Shown: positions 26,768-36,799, counted from the first letter of the stretch. The stretch is 64,000 nt of DNA from Lysobacteraceae bacterium (GCA_021299185.1 JAJTHZ010000221.1:1-64000); one strand, 5' to 3'. Translations and numbers: made by a program. Notes: generated by a model not told the origin, from the letters alone.

Positions 26768-29149
26768 TCAATTCCGCAGCGGCTTGCCGGTGGTGAGCAT
26801 GTGCACGATGCGCTCCTGCGTCTTTTGCATCTGCCCGAGCGCGATGAAGTGCTCGCGCTCGAGGTCGAGCAGCCACTGCTCGTCGACGACCGCGCCGCGC
26901 TCGACGTCGCCACCGCAGACGATGGTGGCGATGCGCGAAGCCACTTCGTAGTCGTGCGCGGAGATGAAGCCGCCCTCGCGCATGTTCACCAGCATCATCT
27001 TGAGTACCGCCGAACCGGCATCACCGGCCACCGGGATGGCGCGGGCGGGCAGGGGCGGGCGCCAGCCCGCATCGGCGAGGTTGCGCGCCTCGGCCAGTGC
27101 CACGTGCAGCAGCTCGTGGGCATGGAAGACCACGGTGTCGGTTGGGCGCAGGAGCCCCAGTTCCTTCGCCTCCAGCGCGCTGCCCGAGACGGTGGCCATC
27201 GCCACCGTCTGGAACATCTTCTGGATGTAGGGCAGTACGTCGCCGCCCTGCTGGAACTGTGCCGCTTGCGCGGCGCGCAGGGCGATCTCCTTCAGGCCGC
27301 CACCGGCCGGCAGCAGGCCCACGCCGGCCTCGACCAGGCCGATGTAGCTCTCCAGCGCGGCGACGGTCTTCGCCGAGTGCATCTGGAACTCGCAGCCGCC
27401 GCCGAGCGCGAGCCCGCGCACCGCGGCGACCACCGGCACCAGGGCGTGCTTGATCCGCATCGAAGTCTGCTGGAAACGCGCCACCATCGCGTCGAACTGG
27501 TCGACCCGGCCGGCCTTCAGCGACTCCATCGCGCCCGACAGGTCGGCGCCGGCCGAGAACGGCTCGCCGGCCTGCCAGATCACGAGGCCGCCGAGCGACT
27601 TCTCGGCGTGGTCGATCGCGGCGTGGATGCCCTCCAGCGCGCCGGCGCCGACGGTGTTCATCTTGGTCTTGAACGACAGGATCCCGATGTCGCCGCCGAG
27701 CGACCACAGGCGCACCGCGTCGGTTTCCATCAGGGTGGTGCCGCTGGCGAAGCGCTCGCCGAGCAGCGCCTCGGGGAAATGCTGGCGGCAGTAGACCGGG
27801 TGGCCGGAGCGTGCGCGCGGGCCCTGCGCGGCCGGCGAATACGAGCCGTCCGGGCCATGCACGCCCTCGCGGCCGTCGGTGACCCAGGCGGGCAGGGGCG
27901 CGTTGCTCATCGCCTTGCCGGCGGCGATGTCCTCGGCGATCCAGGTCGCGACCTGCTTCCAGCCGCTGGCCTGCCACAGTTCGAACGGTCCGAGGTTCCA
28001 GCCGTAGCCCCAGCGGATCGCGAAGTCGACCTCGCGCGCGCTGTCGGCGATGTCGGCGAGGTGGAAGGCCGTGTAGTGGAAGAGGTCGCGGAACGCCGCC
28101 CACAGGAACTGCGCCTGCGGGTCGCTGGAGGCGCGCAGCTTGCCGAGCTTCTCGGCCGGGTTCTTCAGCTTGAGGATCGCGGCCACCTCGGCGCTCGCCG
28201 CGCCGTCGGCGATGCGGTAGTCCTTCCTGGCGACGTCGAGGACCTGGATGTCCTTGCCGAGCTTGCGGAAGAAGCCGGCGCCGGATTTCTGGCCCAATGC
28301 GCCCTGGGCGACCAGCGCCTGCAGCACCTCAGGCGCCTTGAAGTAGCGGTGCCACGGGTCCTGCGGCAACGTGTCCGCCATGGTCTTGATGACGTGGCCC
28401 ATGGTGTCGAGGCCGACCACGTCCGCGGTGCGATAGGTGGCGCTCTTCGGTCGGCCGATCGCGGGGCCGGTGAGCGCATCCACCACGTCGAAGCCGAGCC
28501 CGAAGGCTTGCGTGTGGTGCATGGTCGACAGCATCGAGAACACGCCGATGCGGTTGCCGATGAAGTTCGGCGTGTCCTTGGCGCGCACCACGCCCTTGCC
28601 CAGCGTGGTGGTGAGGAAACCCTCCAGCGCGTCGAGCACGCGCGGGTCGGTGGCACCGATCGGGATCAGTTCAGCCAGGTGCATGTAGCGCGGCGGGTTG
28701 AAGAAGTGCACGCCGCAGAAGCGCGGGTGGACCGCCTCGGGCAGGCCCTTGGCGAGGTCGCGGATCGGCAGGCCCGAGGTGTTGCTGGCGAAGATCGCGT
28801 GCGGGGCGAGGAAGGGGGCGACCTTGGCGTACAGGTCGTGCTTCCAGTCCATCCGTTCGGCGATCGCCTCGATGACGAGGTCGCAGCCGCGCAGCCCTTC
28901 CAGGTGCTGGCCGTAGTTGGCCGGCACGATGTCGGCGCCGCGGCCCTTGGTCGCCAGCGGCGCGGGGGACAGCTTGGCGAGGTTGGCGATCGCCTTGTTG
29001 ACGATGCCATTGGGGTCGCCGTCCTTCGCCGGAAGGTCGTACAGCAGGGTCTCGACGGACGCGTTGACGAGGTGGGCGGCGATCTGCGCGCCCATCACGC
29101 CCGCACCCAGCACCGCCACACGGCGGATGCGGAAGTTGGGGTCAGCCAT
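26768..29149 (-). CDS. fused 3-hydroxyacyl-CoA dehydrogenase/enoyl-CoA hydratase (HAD first)
   Basis: A 793-aa beta-oxidation enzyme. The NAD-binding dehydrogenase comes first (VAVLGAGVMGAQIAAHL, then HFFNPPRYMHLAELIP with the catalytic His). The crotonase-fold hydratase comes last (about 470-720: SAGADLSGAM, GLALGGGCEFQMHS with a catalytic Glu, and EAGVGLLPAGGG). This order is the reverse of E. coli FadB and matches the FadN-like 3-hydroxyacyl-CoA dehydrogenase family found in Xanthomonadales and Firmicutes. It converts enoyl-CoA to 3-ketoacyl-CoA for the thiolase encoded next. Confidence 0.93.
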   Translation of the reverse strand: MADPNFRIRRVAVLGAGVMGAQIAAHLVNASVETLLYDLPAKDGDPNGIVNKAIANLAKLSPAPLATKGRGADIVPANYGQHLEGLRGCDLVIEAIAERMDWKHDLYAKVAPFLAPHAIFASNTSGLPIRDLAKGLPEAVHPRFCGVHFFNPPRYMHLAELIPIGATDPRVLDALEGFLTTTLGKGVVRAKDTPNFIGNRIGVFSMLSTMHHTQAFGLGFDVVDALTGPAIGRPKSATYRTADVVGLDTMGHVIKTMADTLPQDPWHRYFKAPEVLQALVAQGALGQKSGAGFFRKLGKDIQVLDVARKDYRIADGAASAEVAAILKLKNPAEKLGKLRASSDPQAQFLWAAFRDLFHYTAFHLADIADSAREVDFAIRWGYGWNLGPFELWQASGWKQVATWIAEDIAAGKAMSNAPLPAWVTDGREGVHGPDGSYSPAAQGPRARSGHPVYCRQHFPEALLGERFASGTTLMETDAVRLWSLGGDIGILSFKTKMNTVGAGALEGIHAAIDHAEKSLGGLVIWQAGEPFSAGADLSGAMESLKAGRVDQFDAMVARFQQTSMRIKHALVPVVAAVRGLALGGGCEFQMHSAKTVAALESYIGLVEAGVGLLPAGGGLKEIALRAAQAAQFQQGGDVLPYIQKMFQTVAMATVSGSALEAKELGLLRPTDTVVFHAHELLHVALAEARNLADAGWRPPLPARAIPVAGDAGSAVLKMMLVNMREGGFISAHDYEVASRIATIVCGGDVERGAVVDEQWLLDLEREHFIALGQMQKTQERIVHMLTTGKPLRN

Positions 29150-29191
29150 GGTTGCTCCGGGGTCTTGCGGCGGGAAACGGCGGGGAAACGG

Positions 29192-29809
29192 TCAGGGGGC
29201 GCGAAGGCCGGCGGCGGCGAAGCGCACGAATTCGTGGGCGGCGTGGCGCCGATGTTCGTCGTCGCTGCGGCCGGCGGGGCGCCGGACGACGCCGAAATCG
29301 GACATCGCGTAGGTCAGGGCGCCGCTGATGAAGTCGAGGCGCCAGTACAGGTCTTCCTTGGAGAGGTCGGGCAGCACGTCCTGGATCGCGTGGGCGAACG
29401 ACTTGAGGACGTGGCCGTAGTTGTCGGACAGGAACTTGCGCAGGGTCTGGTCGTGCTCGGCGTAGGCGCGTGCCAGCACCCGCATGAAAGCCGACCCGCC
29501 GAAGCGGTCGGTGGCCAGGTTCAGGGCCGGCAGCACGAAGGCCTCCAGCAGCGATTCGAGGCTCGGCGCGCCGGTTTCGCGGACGCTCTGCAGGGCCGAC
29601 AGGCGGCGTGCGGTGAGCTCGTCCAGCCGGCGCCGGAACACCTCGTTGATCAGGTTGTCCTTGGAGCCGAAGTGGTAGTTGACCGCGGCCAGGTTGACGT
29701 TGGCGGCGGCCGTGACCTGGCGCAGCGAGGCGCCGGCGAAGCCGTGGCGGGCGAACAGCTCCTCGGCCGCGGAGAGGATGCGTTCCTTGGTCGAGAAATG
29801 GGCGTGCAC
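29192..29809 (-). CDS. TetR-family regulator, PsrA-like
   Basis: A 205-aa TetR regulator. The N-terminal helix-turn-helix region is ILSAAEELFARHGFAGAS followed by the recognition segment VNLAAVNYHFGSK, closely like Pseudomonas PsrA, a fatty-acid-responsive repressor of fad genes. The C-terminal ligand domain is helical. It is the first gene of a minus-strand run with the fused dehydrogenase (42 nt away) and thiolase. GTG at 29809 is the only start near the family N-terminus. A perfect palindrome matching the PsrA consensus lies 20 nt upstream (29830-29849), so autoregulation and control of the fad genes is likely. Ligand inferred: long-chain fatty acid or acyl-CoA. Confidence 0.88.
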   Translation of the reverse strand: MHAHFSTKERILSAAEELFARHGFAGASLRQVTAAANVNLAAVNYHFGSKDNLINEVFRRRLDELTARRLSALQSVRETGAPSLESLLEAFVLPALNLATDRFGGSAFMRVLARAYAEHDQTLRKFLSDNYGHVLKSFAHAIQDVLPDLSKEDLYWRLDFISGALTYAMSDFGVVRRPAGRSDDEHRRHAAHEFVRFAAAGLRAP

Positions 29810-29829
29810 GGGGGGCCCTCGGTCGAGCG

Positions 29830-29849
29830 CTTCAAACGCGCGTTTGAAG
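29830..29849. promoter_or_regulatory. PsrA-type operator palindrome
   Basis: CTTCAAACGCGCGTTTGAAG is a perfect 20-bp palindrome in the tetR-fad promoter region. Its core CAAAC-N4-GTTTG matches the published PsrA box (G/C-AAAC-N2-4-GTTT-G/C). It lies between a possible minus-strand promoter (TTGACC at 29877-29872, GATTAT at 29856-29851, spacing 15) and the GTG of the TetR gene, so binding would block transcription. Confidence 0.82.
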
Positions 29850-29962
29850 GATAATCCGGGTCCTCGGCGAGGGTCAATCGGGCCCCGCCCCAGCGGCCGG
29901 CGGCGCCTCCCGCGACACCTGCGGTTTCGCGCATAAGCCTTCGAATTGTGGCCGATTTCCTG

Positions 29963-29971
29963 TGCTACCAT
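29963..29971 (+). promoter_or_regulatory. possible extended -10 (TGCTACCAT) for ndk
   Basis: TGC then TACCAT (4/6 to TATAAT) lies 60 nt before the ndk GTG in a locally AT-richer stretch. Confidence 0.4.
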
Positions 29972-30031
29972 GCGCCGTCTTGGCCGGCTGCGGCCCGCCG
30001 TTTCTTTCCATTTTTGCCGGAGTTTTCGCCC

Positions 30032-30460
30032 GTGGCGCTGGAACGCACCCTGTCCATCATCAAGCCCGATGCCGTCGCCAAGAACGTGATCGGCGAGATC
30101 TACGCACGCTTCGAGAAGAACGGCCTGCGCGTGGTCGCCGCGAAGATGAAGCACCTGTCGCGCCGTGAGGCGGAGGGCTTCTACGCCGTGCACCGCGAGC
30201 GTCCGTTCTTCAACGCGCTGGTGGAGTTCATGGCCTCGGGCCCGGTGATGATCCAGGTCCTCGAAGGCGAGGGCGCGATCGCCAAGAATCGCGAACTGAT
30301 GGGCGCCACCGACCCGAAGAAAGCCGCGCCGGGCACGATCCGTGCCGATTTCGCGGCCTCGATCGACGCCAACGCGGTGCACGGCTCGGACGCCGCGGAA
30401 ACCGCCGCGGTGGAGATCGCCTACTTCTTCGCCAGCACCGAACTCTGCCCGCGCGGCTGA
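30032..30460 (+). CDS. ndk: nucleoside diphosphate kinase
   Basis: A 142-aa NDP kinase, normal length. The N-terminus [15 protein letters not shown], the catalytic His117 in NAVHGSD, and [12 protein letters not shown] define it. It balances nucleoside triphosphate pools using ATP. It starts at GTG with a CGGAG-like SD about 10 nt upstream. rlmN follows after 10 nt in the order ndk-rlmN-pilW-rodZ common in gammaproteobacteria. Confidence 0.97.
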   Translation: MALERTLSIIKPDAVAKNVIGEIYARFEKNGLRVVAAKMKHLSRREAEGFYAVHRERPFFNALVEFMASGPVMIQVLEGEGAIAKNRELMGATDPKKAAPGTIRADFAASIDANAVHGSDAAETAAVEIAYFFASTELCPRG

Positions 30461-30470
30461 GCCGATCGGC

Positions 30471-31592
30471 GTGAGCGAGGCGGCCGCCAGCGTGCGCACC
30501 AACCTGCTCGACCTCGACCGGTCCGGCATGGAGGACTTCTTCGTCGGTCTCGGCGAGAAGCGCTTCCGCGCGCAGCAGGTGATGAAGTGGATCTACCACC
30601 AGCGGGTGGACGACTTCGAGCGCATGACCGACCTCGGCAAGGGCCTGCGCGAAGCGCTGAAGGCCCACGCCGAGGTGCGGGCGCCGCGCACGACCTTCGA
30701 ACAGCGCTCCGCCGACGGCACCTGCAAGTGGCTGCTCGGCCTCGACGGCGGCAACGCCATCGAGACCGTGTTCATCCCGGAGCCGACCCGCGGCACGCTG
30801 TGCGTGTCCTCGCAGGTCGGCTGCGGGCTCAACTGCCGCTTCTGCTCCACCGCTACCCAGGGCTTCAACCGCAACCTCTCCACCGCCGAGATCATCGGCC
30901 AGGTGTGGGTCGCGGCGCGCGCGCTGGGCAACGTCACCCACCAGGTGCGGCGCATCACCAACGTGGTGATGATGGGCATGGGCGAGCCGCTGCTGAACTT
31001 CGACAACGTCGTGCGCGCGATGAGCCTGATGCGCGACGACCTCGGCTTCGGGCTGGCCAACAAGCGCGTGACGCTGTCCACGGCCGGCCTGGTACCGATG
31101 ATCGACCAGCTGTCGGAGGCCGCGGACGTGAGCCTCGCGGTGTCGCTGCATGCGCCGACCGACGCCCTGCGCGACGAACTGGTGCCTCTCAACAAGAAGT
31201 ACCCGATCGCCGAACTGATGGACGCCTGCCGTCGCTACCAGGCGGCGCGGCCGCGCAGCACGATCACCTTCGAGTACACGCTGCTGCGCGGGGTCAACGA
31301 CCACCCGGAGCATGCACGCGGGCTGGTCAAGCTGCTGCGGCGCATCCCGTCCAAGCTGAACCTCATCCCGTTCAACCCCTTCCCCGGCACGCAGTACCAG
31401 CGCTCGGGCGAGGATGAGATCCGCGCCTTCCAGAAGATCGTCCTCGATGCCGGCGTGCTGGCCACCGTGCGACGCACGCGCGGCGACGACATCGACGCCG
31501 CATGCGGGCAGCTGGTCGGCAAGGTGATGGACCGCACGCGCCGCTCGCGCGAGTTCCGCGCCCGCGTGCAGGAGGGGCTAGATGCCGCGTGA
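30471..31592 (+). CDS. rlmN: dual-specificity 23S rRNA/tRNA adenine-C2 methyltransferase
   Basis: A 373-aa radical SAM methyltransferase. The cluster motif is C-x3-C-x2-C (CGLNCRFC) within [36 protein letters not shown] and the C-terminal catalytic Cys in DIDAACGQL are present. It methylates A2503 of 23S rRNA and A37 of some tRNAs. It starts at GTG. The 3' end overlaps pilW by 11 bp. Confidence 0.96.
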   Translation: MSEAAASVRTNLLDLDRSGMEDFFVGLGEKRFRAQQVMKWIYHQRVDDFERMTDLGKGLREALKAHAEVRAPRTTFEQRSADGTCKWLLGLDGGNAIETVFIPEPTRGTLCVSSQVGCGLNCRFCSTATQGFNRNLSTAEIIGQVWVAARALGNVTHQVRRITNVVMMGMGEPLLNFDNVVRAMSLMRDDLGFGLANKRVTLSTAGLVPMIDQLSEAADVSLAVSLHAPTDALRDELVPLNKKYPIAELMDACRRYQAARPRSTITFEYTLLRGVNDHPEHARGLVKLLRRIPSKLNLIPFNPFPGTQYQRSGEDEIRAFQKIVLDAGVLATVRRTRGDDIDAACGQLVGKVMDRTRRSREFRARVQEGLDAA

Positions 31593-32367
31593 GCTGGCCC
31601 GGATCCTCGCGATGGTGGTGCTCGCGGCGCTGGTCGGCGGCTGCGGCAGCGCACCGGCGCGCAAGGATTCCCCGTCGGCTTCCTCGGCGGGCAACCGCAA
31701 GCAGGCCGCGGACACCAACGTCCAGCTGGGTCAGGGCTACCTCGCGCAGGGCCGTCTCGACCTGGCGCGCGACAAACTGCAGAAGGCGCTCGAACTCGAT
31801 CCGCGCTCGGTGTCCGGCCACACCGTCAGCGCGGTGCTGTTCGAGCAGGTTGGCGACGTCGAACGCGCCCGCTCGCACTACCGCCGCGCGGTGGAACTCG
31901 CGCCGGAAAGCGGCGACGTGCTCAACAACTACGCCGTCTTCCTGTGCAAGGAGGGCGACTACCCGCAGGCCGATCAGCTGTTCGCGCGCGCCCTTGCCGA
32001 TGCCTTCTACAAGACGCCGGCCGTCGCCCACGCCAACCGGGGCGCCTGCGCCCTGTCGGCCGGCCAGCCCGAGGCGGCAGCGCGGCATCTTCGCGAGGCG
32101 GTGCGCATCGTTCCCGACATGCCGGACGCCCTGTACGGGCTCGCGCGCGCCACCTTCGAACTCGGTGACTTCATGCGCGCACGCGCGTTCGCGCAGCGCT
32201 ACGAGGCGACCGGCCAGGCCGGGGCTGACGGCGTGCTGCTGGCCTACCGGATCGAGCGCAAGCTCGGGAATGTGCGCGCCGCCAATGAGTACCGCCAGCG
32301 CCTGCTGGCACAGTTCCCCGACTCGGACGCGGCTCGCCGCCTCGAGGAAGAGGGAGCGCAGCGATGA
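31582..32367 (+). CDS. pilW: type IV pilus biogenesis/stability lipoprotein PilW (PilF)
   Basis: A 261-aa lipoprotein. The signal sequence ends in a lipobox, ALVGGC (Cys21). Several TPR repeats follow (about 55-240, e.g. [21 protein letters not shown] and [16 protein letters not shown]). In Pseudomonas and Neisseria it is an outer-membrane pilotin needed for PilQ secretin multimers. It is encoded between rlmN and a rodZ-like gene, its conserved position. Confidence 0.93.
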   Translation: MPRELARILAMVVLAALVGGCGSAPARKDSPSASSAGNRKQAADTNVQLGQGYLAQGRLDLARDKLQKALELDPRSVSGHTVSAVLFEQVGDVERARSHYRRAVELAPESGDVLNNYAVFLCKEGDYPQADQLFARALADAFYKTPAVAHANRGACALSAGQPEAAARHLREAVRIVPDMPDALYGLARATFELGDFMRARAFAQRYEATGQAGADGVLLAYRIERKLGNVRAANEYRQRLLAQFPDSDAARRLEEEGAQR

Positions 32368-32458
32368 ACCGCCGGAGCGCGGAAGGTGCCCGCGGCAGGG
32401 GCCGCGTGCGGGGCAAAGACCACAACCTTCGGCCCGGTCGGGGGCTGCGGGGGAGACC

Positions 32459-33421
32459 ATGAATTCCATGAAGCATGACGGACTTCCGGCGACGCAAGCC
32501 GGGTCCGTGCCGGAGACGGAACAGGGCGTCGAGGCGCTGCCGACGGTGGGGCGTCGGCTCCGCGAGGCGCGCGAAGCGGTCGGCCTGGCGCGCGATGAGT
32601 TCGCGCGGCGCGCGCACATCCCGGCAGCGGTCCTCGCCAACCTCGAGGAGGATCGCGGCGAGCGGCTCGGCGCGCCGGTGTTCGTGCGTGGCTACCTGCG
32701 CAGCGCGGCCCGCGCTGCCGGTCTCGCGGACGATGCCTTCCTCGACGCCATGCCCAAGCCCAGCGAGGACGCGCCGCCTCTGGTCGCGCAACGCATCGGC
32801 CCGACCACCCCGCGATGGGTCACCCGCTACGCGACACCGGTCGCCTATGCGCTGCTGACCGCGGTGGTGATGGTCCCGCTGGTCTACCTGGCGCGGCCCA
32901 ACGTGACGCAGGTCGCGCAGACGCCCAGCCTGACCTCGATCGACGGCGCCACGCGCGCCAGCGGCCTGCCGGTCGACACGGTCGCCCTGGCTGGACCGGC
33001 GACGGACGGACCGCAGCCGACCGCGGCACCGGACGATGTGATCGCGGTCGGGCCGCCAGCGGCGCCTACGCCCGCGGCGGGTGCATCCGCGCTCGCCAGC
33101 CCGGGCCCGGTGATGGCATCGCTCGCGCCGCTGCCGCAATCCGGGATGCCGACCGAACCGCGCCGCGTGACCCTGCGCCTTGCGGCGGCCAGCTGGGTGG
33201 AGTTCACGGGCGCGGACGGCAGCCGCCTCGAGTATGCGCTGCTCCCGGCGGGCACGCAGCGCGACTACCAGCTGTCGGGTAGCGCGGGGCTGCGCATCGG
33301 CAACGCCAGCGCGGCGCAGTTGACGGTCGACGGTCGCGCGGTGGACCTCGCCCCGCTCAGCAGCCCCAACGACGTCGCGCGCGTGCAGCTCGGCGAGCCA
33401 CCGGCCCCGCCCGTGGACTGA
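32459..33421 (+). CDS. rodZ: RodZ-like helix-turn-helix membrane protein
   Basis: A 320-aa bitopic protein. A cytoplasmic HTH (about 25-95: VGRRLREAREAVGLARDEFA and VFVRGYLRSAARAAG), one transmembrane helix (about 124-142), a long Ala/Pro periplasmic linker, and a C-terminal DUF4115 domain (about 238-310: WVEFTGADGSRLEYALLPAG, with IGNASAAQLTVDGRAVDL). RodZ ties MreB filaments to the envelope and supports rod shape. It lies downstream of pilW, as in relatives, with a 91-nt gap. Confidence 0.88.
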   Translation: MNSMKHDGLPATQAGSVPETEQGVEALPTVGRRLREAREAVGLARDEFARRAHIPAAVLANLEEDRGERLGAPVFVRGYLRSAARAAGLADDAFLDAMPKPSEDAPPLVAQRIGPTTPRWVTRYATPVAYALLTAVVMVPLVYLARPNVTQVAQTPSLTSIDGATRASGLPVDTVALAGPATDGPQPTAAPDDVIAVGPPAAPTPAAGASALASPGPVMASLAPLPQSGMPTEPRRVTLRLAAASWVEFTGADGSRLEYALLPAGTQRDYQLSGSAGLRIGNASAAQLTVDGRAVDLAPLSSPNDVARVQLGEPPAPPVD

Positions 33422-33476
33422 ATTCGTTCAGGCTGGCTCCGCCATCCTGCGGCGCCGGTTCTTTTCTGGAAGCGAC

Positions 33477-34187
33477 ATGGCAATCGACGAATTCGACGAA
33501 CACGAACAGGGCGAACGCGTTCGCCAGTGGTTGCGCCAGAACGGCGCCTCGGTGGTGCTGGGCATCGGCGCCGGCATCGCCGCGCTCGCCGGCTGGCAGT
33601 GGTGGGGCAGTCACCAGCGCGCGCAGGCGGCGAAGGCGCAGCTCGAATTCGTCGCTTTGCTGGACGCGGAGGCGAAAGGCGATACGGCTGCGGTCGAGAA
33701 GGCCGCAGCCGCGTTGCGCACCGATTTCGGCAAGACTGCCTATGCGTCGTTCGCCGCACTGGCTCAGGCACGGGACGCCCTCGAGAAGGCCGACTACGCC
33801 GCGGCCGAGTCCGCACTGAAGACCGCGCGCGGCATCCGCACCAACCTGCCGGCGCTCGATGCGCTGTTGGACCTCCGCCTCGCGCAGGTCAGGCTGGCCA
33901 AGGGCGAGGCCCAGGCCGCACTCGATGCAATCGCCGACGTCAAGGGCGATGCCTTCAAGGGGCCTGTCGCGGAACTGCGTGGCGATGCGCTGTTCGCGCT
34001 CGGCCGCCTCGACGAGGCGCGCGCGGCCTACGACGACGCGCTCGCCGCGCTCGACGCCGGCAGCCCGCAGCGCGATTTCGTCGCCATGAAGCGCGACGAT
34101 CTCGGCGCACCGGCGAGCCCCGCCGCACCTGCCAGCTCCACGCCGCCTGCCGCGGTCTCCGAGCCGGCGCCGAAGGCCAACTCATGA
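33477..34187 (+). CDS. yfgM: YfgM-family tetratricopeptide protein, Sec translocon ancillary subunit
   Basis: A 236-aa inner-membrane protein. The N-terminal segment DEFDEHEQGERVRQWLRQNG is diagnostic of the YfgM/DUF2133 family. One transmembrane helix (about 24-43) follows, then a periplasmic TPR domain. YfgM associates with SecYEG and the chaperone PpiD. Its stop overlaps the bamB start (ATGA), as in most gammaproteobacteria. Confidence 0.93.
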   Translation: MAIDEFDEHEQGERVRQWLRQNGASVVLGIGAGIAALAGWQWWGSHQRAQAAKAQLEFVALLDAEAKGDTAAVEKAAAALRTDFGKTAYASFAALAQARDALEKADYAAAESALKTARGIRTNLPALDALLDLRLAQVRLAKGEAQAALDAIADVKGDAFKGPVAELRGDALFALGRLDEARAAYDDALAALDAGSPQRDFVAMKRDDLGAPASPAAPASSTPPAAVSEPAPKANS

Positions 34188-35338
34188 GGCGCTTTCTCGC
34201 GGTTGCCGCGGTGGCGTCGCTGGGCCTCGCCGGTTGCGACTGGATCAAGTCACCGGGTGGCAAGGAGGTCAATCCTCCGGTCGAGCTGACCGATTTCGCA
34301 CCGACCCTCGGGGTCTCGCGCGTGTGGTCGCGTGACCTCGGCGATGGCGCGGGCAAGTCCGCATTCAAGTTGCGTCCGGCCTACGGCGACGGGCTGGTGT
34401 TCGCCAGCGACTCGTCGGGCAACGTGGCGGCCTTCGACGCCGCGTCGGGGGCCCCGCGCTGGCGCACCGAACTCCCCGAGCCTGCCTCCAGCGGTCCGGG
34501 TGTTGGCGACGGCCTGGTCGTGGTCGGCGGCGTGGAGGGTGCCGTCGTGGCGCTTTCCGCCGAGGACGGCTCGCAACGCTGGACCGCGCGCGCCTCGTCG
34601 GAGGTCCTCGCGCCGCCGGCGGTCGCGGGCGGCGTGGTCGTGGTGCGCGCGCAGGATGGCCGACTGTTCGGGTTCGATGCCGCCGACGGCAGCCGCCGTT
34701 GGGTGTTCGATCGCGGCGTGCCGCTGCTGACCCTGCGCGGCAACGGCGCGCCCCTGGTCGCCGACGGCGTGGTCTACGCGGGCTACGACAACGGCAAGGT
34801 GGTTGCCCTCAACGTCGGTGACGGCGTCCTGCGCTGGGAGCAGACCCTGGCCCAGCCGGAGGGTCGCACCGAACTCGAGCGGATGGTCGACGTGGACGGC
34901 GAACTCGCCCTCGGCAACGGCGAGCTGTTCGCGGCGAGCTACCGCGGCCAGGTCGGCGCTCTGACGCCGGACAATGGCCGCGTGGTGTGGTCGCGCGATG
35001 TGTCGTCGGCCGCGGGTGTCGCGCTCGCCGGCGACAAGCTCGTGGTGGTGGCCGAAGATGGCGCGGTCGCGGCGCTCGACATCCGCAGTGGCGCTGCCCT
35101 GTGGAAGCAGGATGGCCTGGCCTACCGCTGGCCGGGCAGCCCGGTGGTGGTCGGTGGCCACGTGCTGGTCGGCGATTTCGAAGGCTTCCTGCACTGGCTT
35201 TCGATCGAGGATGGCAGTTTCGCCGCGCGCCAGCGGATGGGCGACGAGGGAATCCGCGCCACGCCGCTGGTGGTGGGCGACGTGGTCTACGTGGCCAGCG
35301 CCGAGGGCGAACTCGCCGCCTGGCGCGTCGGCGGCTGA
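34184..35338 (+). CDS. bamB: outer-membrane protein assembly factor BamB
   Basis: A 384-aa lipoprotein with lipobox GLAGC (Cys18) and an eight-bladed PQQ-type beta-propeller; repeats of the VYAGYDNGKVVALNVGDGVLRW type recur throughout. BamB is a scaffold subunit of the BAM complex that inserts beta-barrel proteins into the outer membrane. The start codon overlaps the yfgM stop, and der follows 15 nt downstream. Confidence 0.95.
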   Translation: MRRFLAVAAVASLGLAGCDWIKSPGGKEVNPPVELTDFAPTLGVSRVWSRDLGDGAGKSAFKLRPAYGDGLVFASDSSGNVAAFDAASGAPRWRTELPEPASSGPGVGDGLVVVGGVEGAVVALSAEDGSQRWTARASSEVLAPPAVAGGVVVVRAQDGRLFGFDAADGSRRWVFDRGVPLLTLRGNGAPLVADGVVYAGYDNGKVVALNVGDGVLRWEQTLAQPEGRTELERMVDVDGELALGNGELFAASYRGQVGALTPDNGRVVWSRDVSSAAGVALAGDKLVVVAEDGAVAALDIRSGAALWKQDGLAYRWPGSPVVVGGHVLVGDFEGFLHWLSIEDGSFAARQRMGDEGIRATPLVVGDVVYVASAEGELAAWRVGG

Positions 35339-35353
35339 GGGCAGCGGCGCGCG

Positions 35354-36781
35354 GTGCGCGCCGCGCTGATCCCGGTGGACGCCGCCCCGCTGCCCGTGGT
35401 CGCCCTGGTCGGGCGACCCAACGTCGGCAAGTCCACGCTCTTCAACGCGTTGACGCGCTCGCGCGACGCGCTGGTCGCCGACCGGCCCGGCGTCACCCGC
35501 GATCGCCACTACGGCGTCTGCCGCGGCGACGACTGGGCGTTCGTGGTGGTCGACACCGGCGGCCTGTATGGCGACGGCGACGAACTCGCCGACCTGACCC
35601 GCGAACAGGCGCAGGCCGCCATCGAAGAAGCCGCCTTGGTGGTGCTGGTGCTCGATGCACGCGAGGGGCTGCTGCCGGGCGACCGGCGCATCCTCGACGA
35701 CCTGCGCCGCGCCGGCCGCAGCGTGCTCCTCGCGATCAACAAGACCGACGGGCTCGATGAAGCCGCCGCGCAGGCGGAGTTCGCCGCGCTGGGCGTCTCG
35801 CCGAGCATTCCGCTCGCCGCAAGCCATCGGCGCAACATCGACCGCCTGCTGGCCGAATTGCGCGCGCGGCTGCCCGAGGGCCCGCCGCCGGCCGAGGCGG
35901 CGATCGATCCGGACCTGATCCGGGTCGCCGTCGTCGGGCGACCGAACGTCGGCAAGTCCACCCTGGTCAACCGCCTGCTCGGCGAGGAGCGGGTGATCGT
36001 GTCGGACGTCGCCGGCACCACGCGCGACGCGATCTCGATCGACCTCGAGCGCGACGGGCGCCGCTACCGCCTGATCGACACCGCCGGCGTGCGGCGCCGC
36101 GCCCGCGTCGAAGATGCGGTGGAGAAGTTCTCCGTCATCAAGACCCTGCAGGCAATGGAGCAGGCACAGGTCGTGGTGGTGATGCTCGACGCCAGCGAGG
36201 GCGTGACCGAGCAGGACGTGACCGTGCTCGGGCATGCGCTGGAGGCCGGGCGCGCGCTGGTGGTGGCGGTGAACAAGTGGGATGGCCTCGACCGCTACCA
36301 GCGCGAGCGCTGCCGCACCGAACTCGATCGCAAGCTCGACTTCGTGCCCTGGGCGCTGCGCGTGTTCATCGCCGCGCGCCACGGGTCGGGGCTGGGCGAA
36401 CTGGTCAAGGCGATCAACCGCGCCTGCCGCGCGACGCGCTGGGAGGCGTCCGCCGGCGACCTGACCAAGGCGCTGGAGATCGCGGTGGCGGCGCACCAGC
36501 CGCCGCTGGTGCGCGGCAAGGCGCCGAAGCTGCGCTACGCGCACCTCGGCGGGCGCGATCCGGTGCGCGTGGTCATCCATGGCTCGCGCCTGTCCGCGGT
36601 GGCCGACTCCTACAAGCGATACCTCGAGAACACGTTCCGCAAGCGCTTCCGGCTCGACGGGGCGCCGATCCGCCTCGAGTTCCGCGAGGGCGCGAACCCG
36701 TACGAGGGCAAGAAGAACGAGCTCACGGAGCGCCAGTTGCAGAAGCGCCGCCGCCTGATGCGCCACGTGCGCGGGCGCTGA
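35354..36781 (+). CDS. der: ribosome biogenesis GTPase Der
   Basis: A 475-aa protein with two tandem GTPase domains, each with GRPNVGKST (residues about 20-28 and 195-203), DxxG switches (DTGGL and DTAGV), and NKTD/NKWD specificity motifs. A C-terminal KH-like domain (about 365-475) completes the EngA architecture. It is needed for 50S assembly. It starts at GTG and lies in the yfgM-bamB-der run typical of gammaproteobacteria. Confidence 0.97.
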   Translation: MRAALIPVDAAPLPVVALVGRPNVGKSTLFNALTRSRDALVADRPGVTRDRHYGVCRGDDWAFVVVDTGGLYGDGDELADLTREQAQAAIEEAALVVLVLDAREGLLPGDRRILDDLRRAGRSVLLAINKTDGLDEAAAQAEFAALGVSPSIPLAASHRRNIDRLLAELRARLPEGPPPAEAAIDPDLIRVAVVGRPNVGKSTLVNRLLGEERVIVSDVAGTTRDAISIDLERDGRRYRLIDTAGVRRRARVEDAVEKFSVIKTLQAMEQAQVVVVMLDASEGVTEQDVTVLGHALEAGRALVVAVNKWDGLDRYQRERCRTELDRKLDFVPWALRVFIAARHGSGLGELVKAINRACRATRWEASAGDLTKALEIAVAAHQPPLVRGKAPKLRYAHLGGRDPVRVVIHGSRLSAVADSYKRYLENTFRKRFRLDGAPIRLEFREGANPYEGKKNELTERQLQKRRRLMRHVRGR

Positions 36782-36799
36782 AGCGTCCGGACGGGCAGG

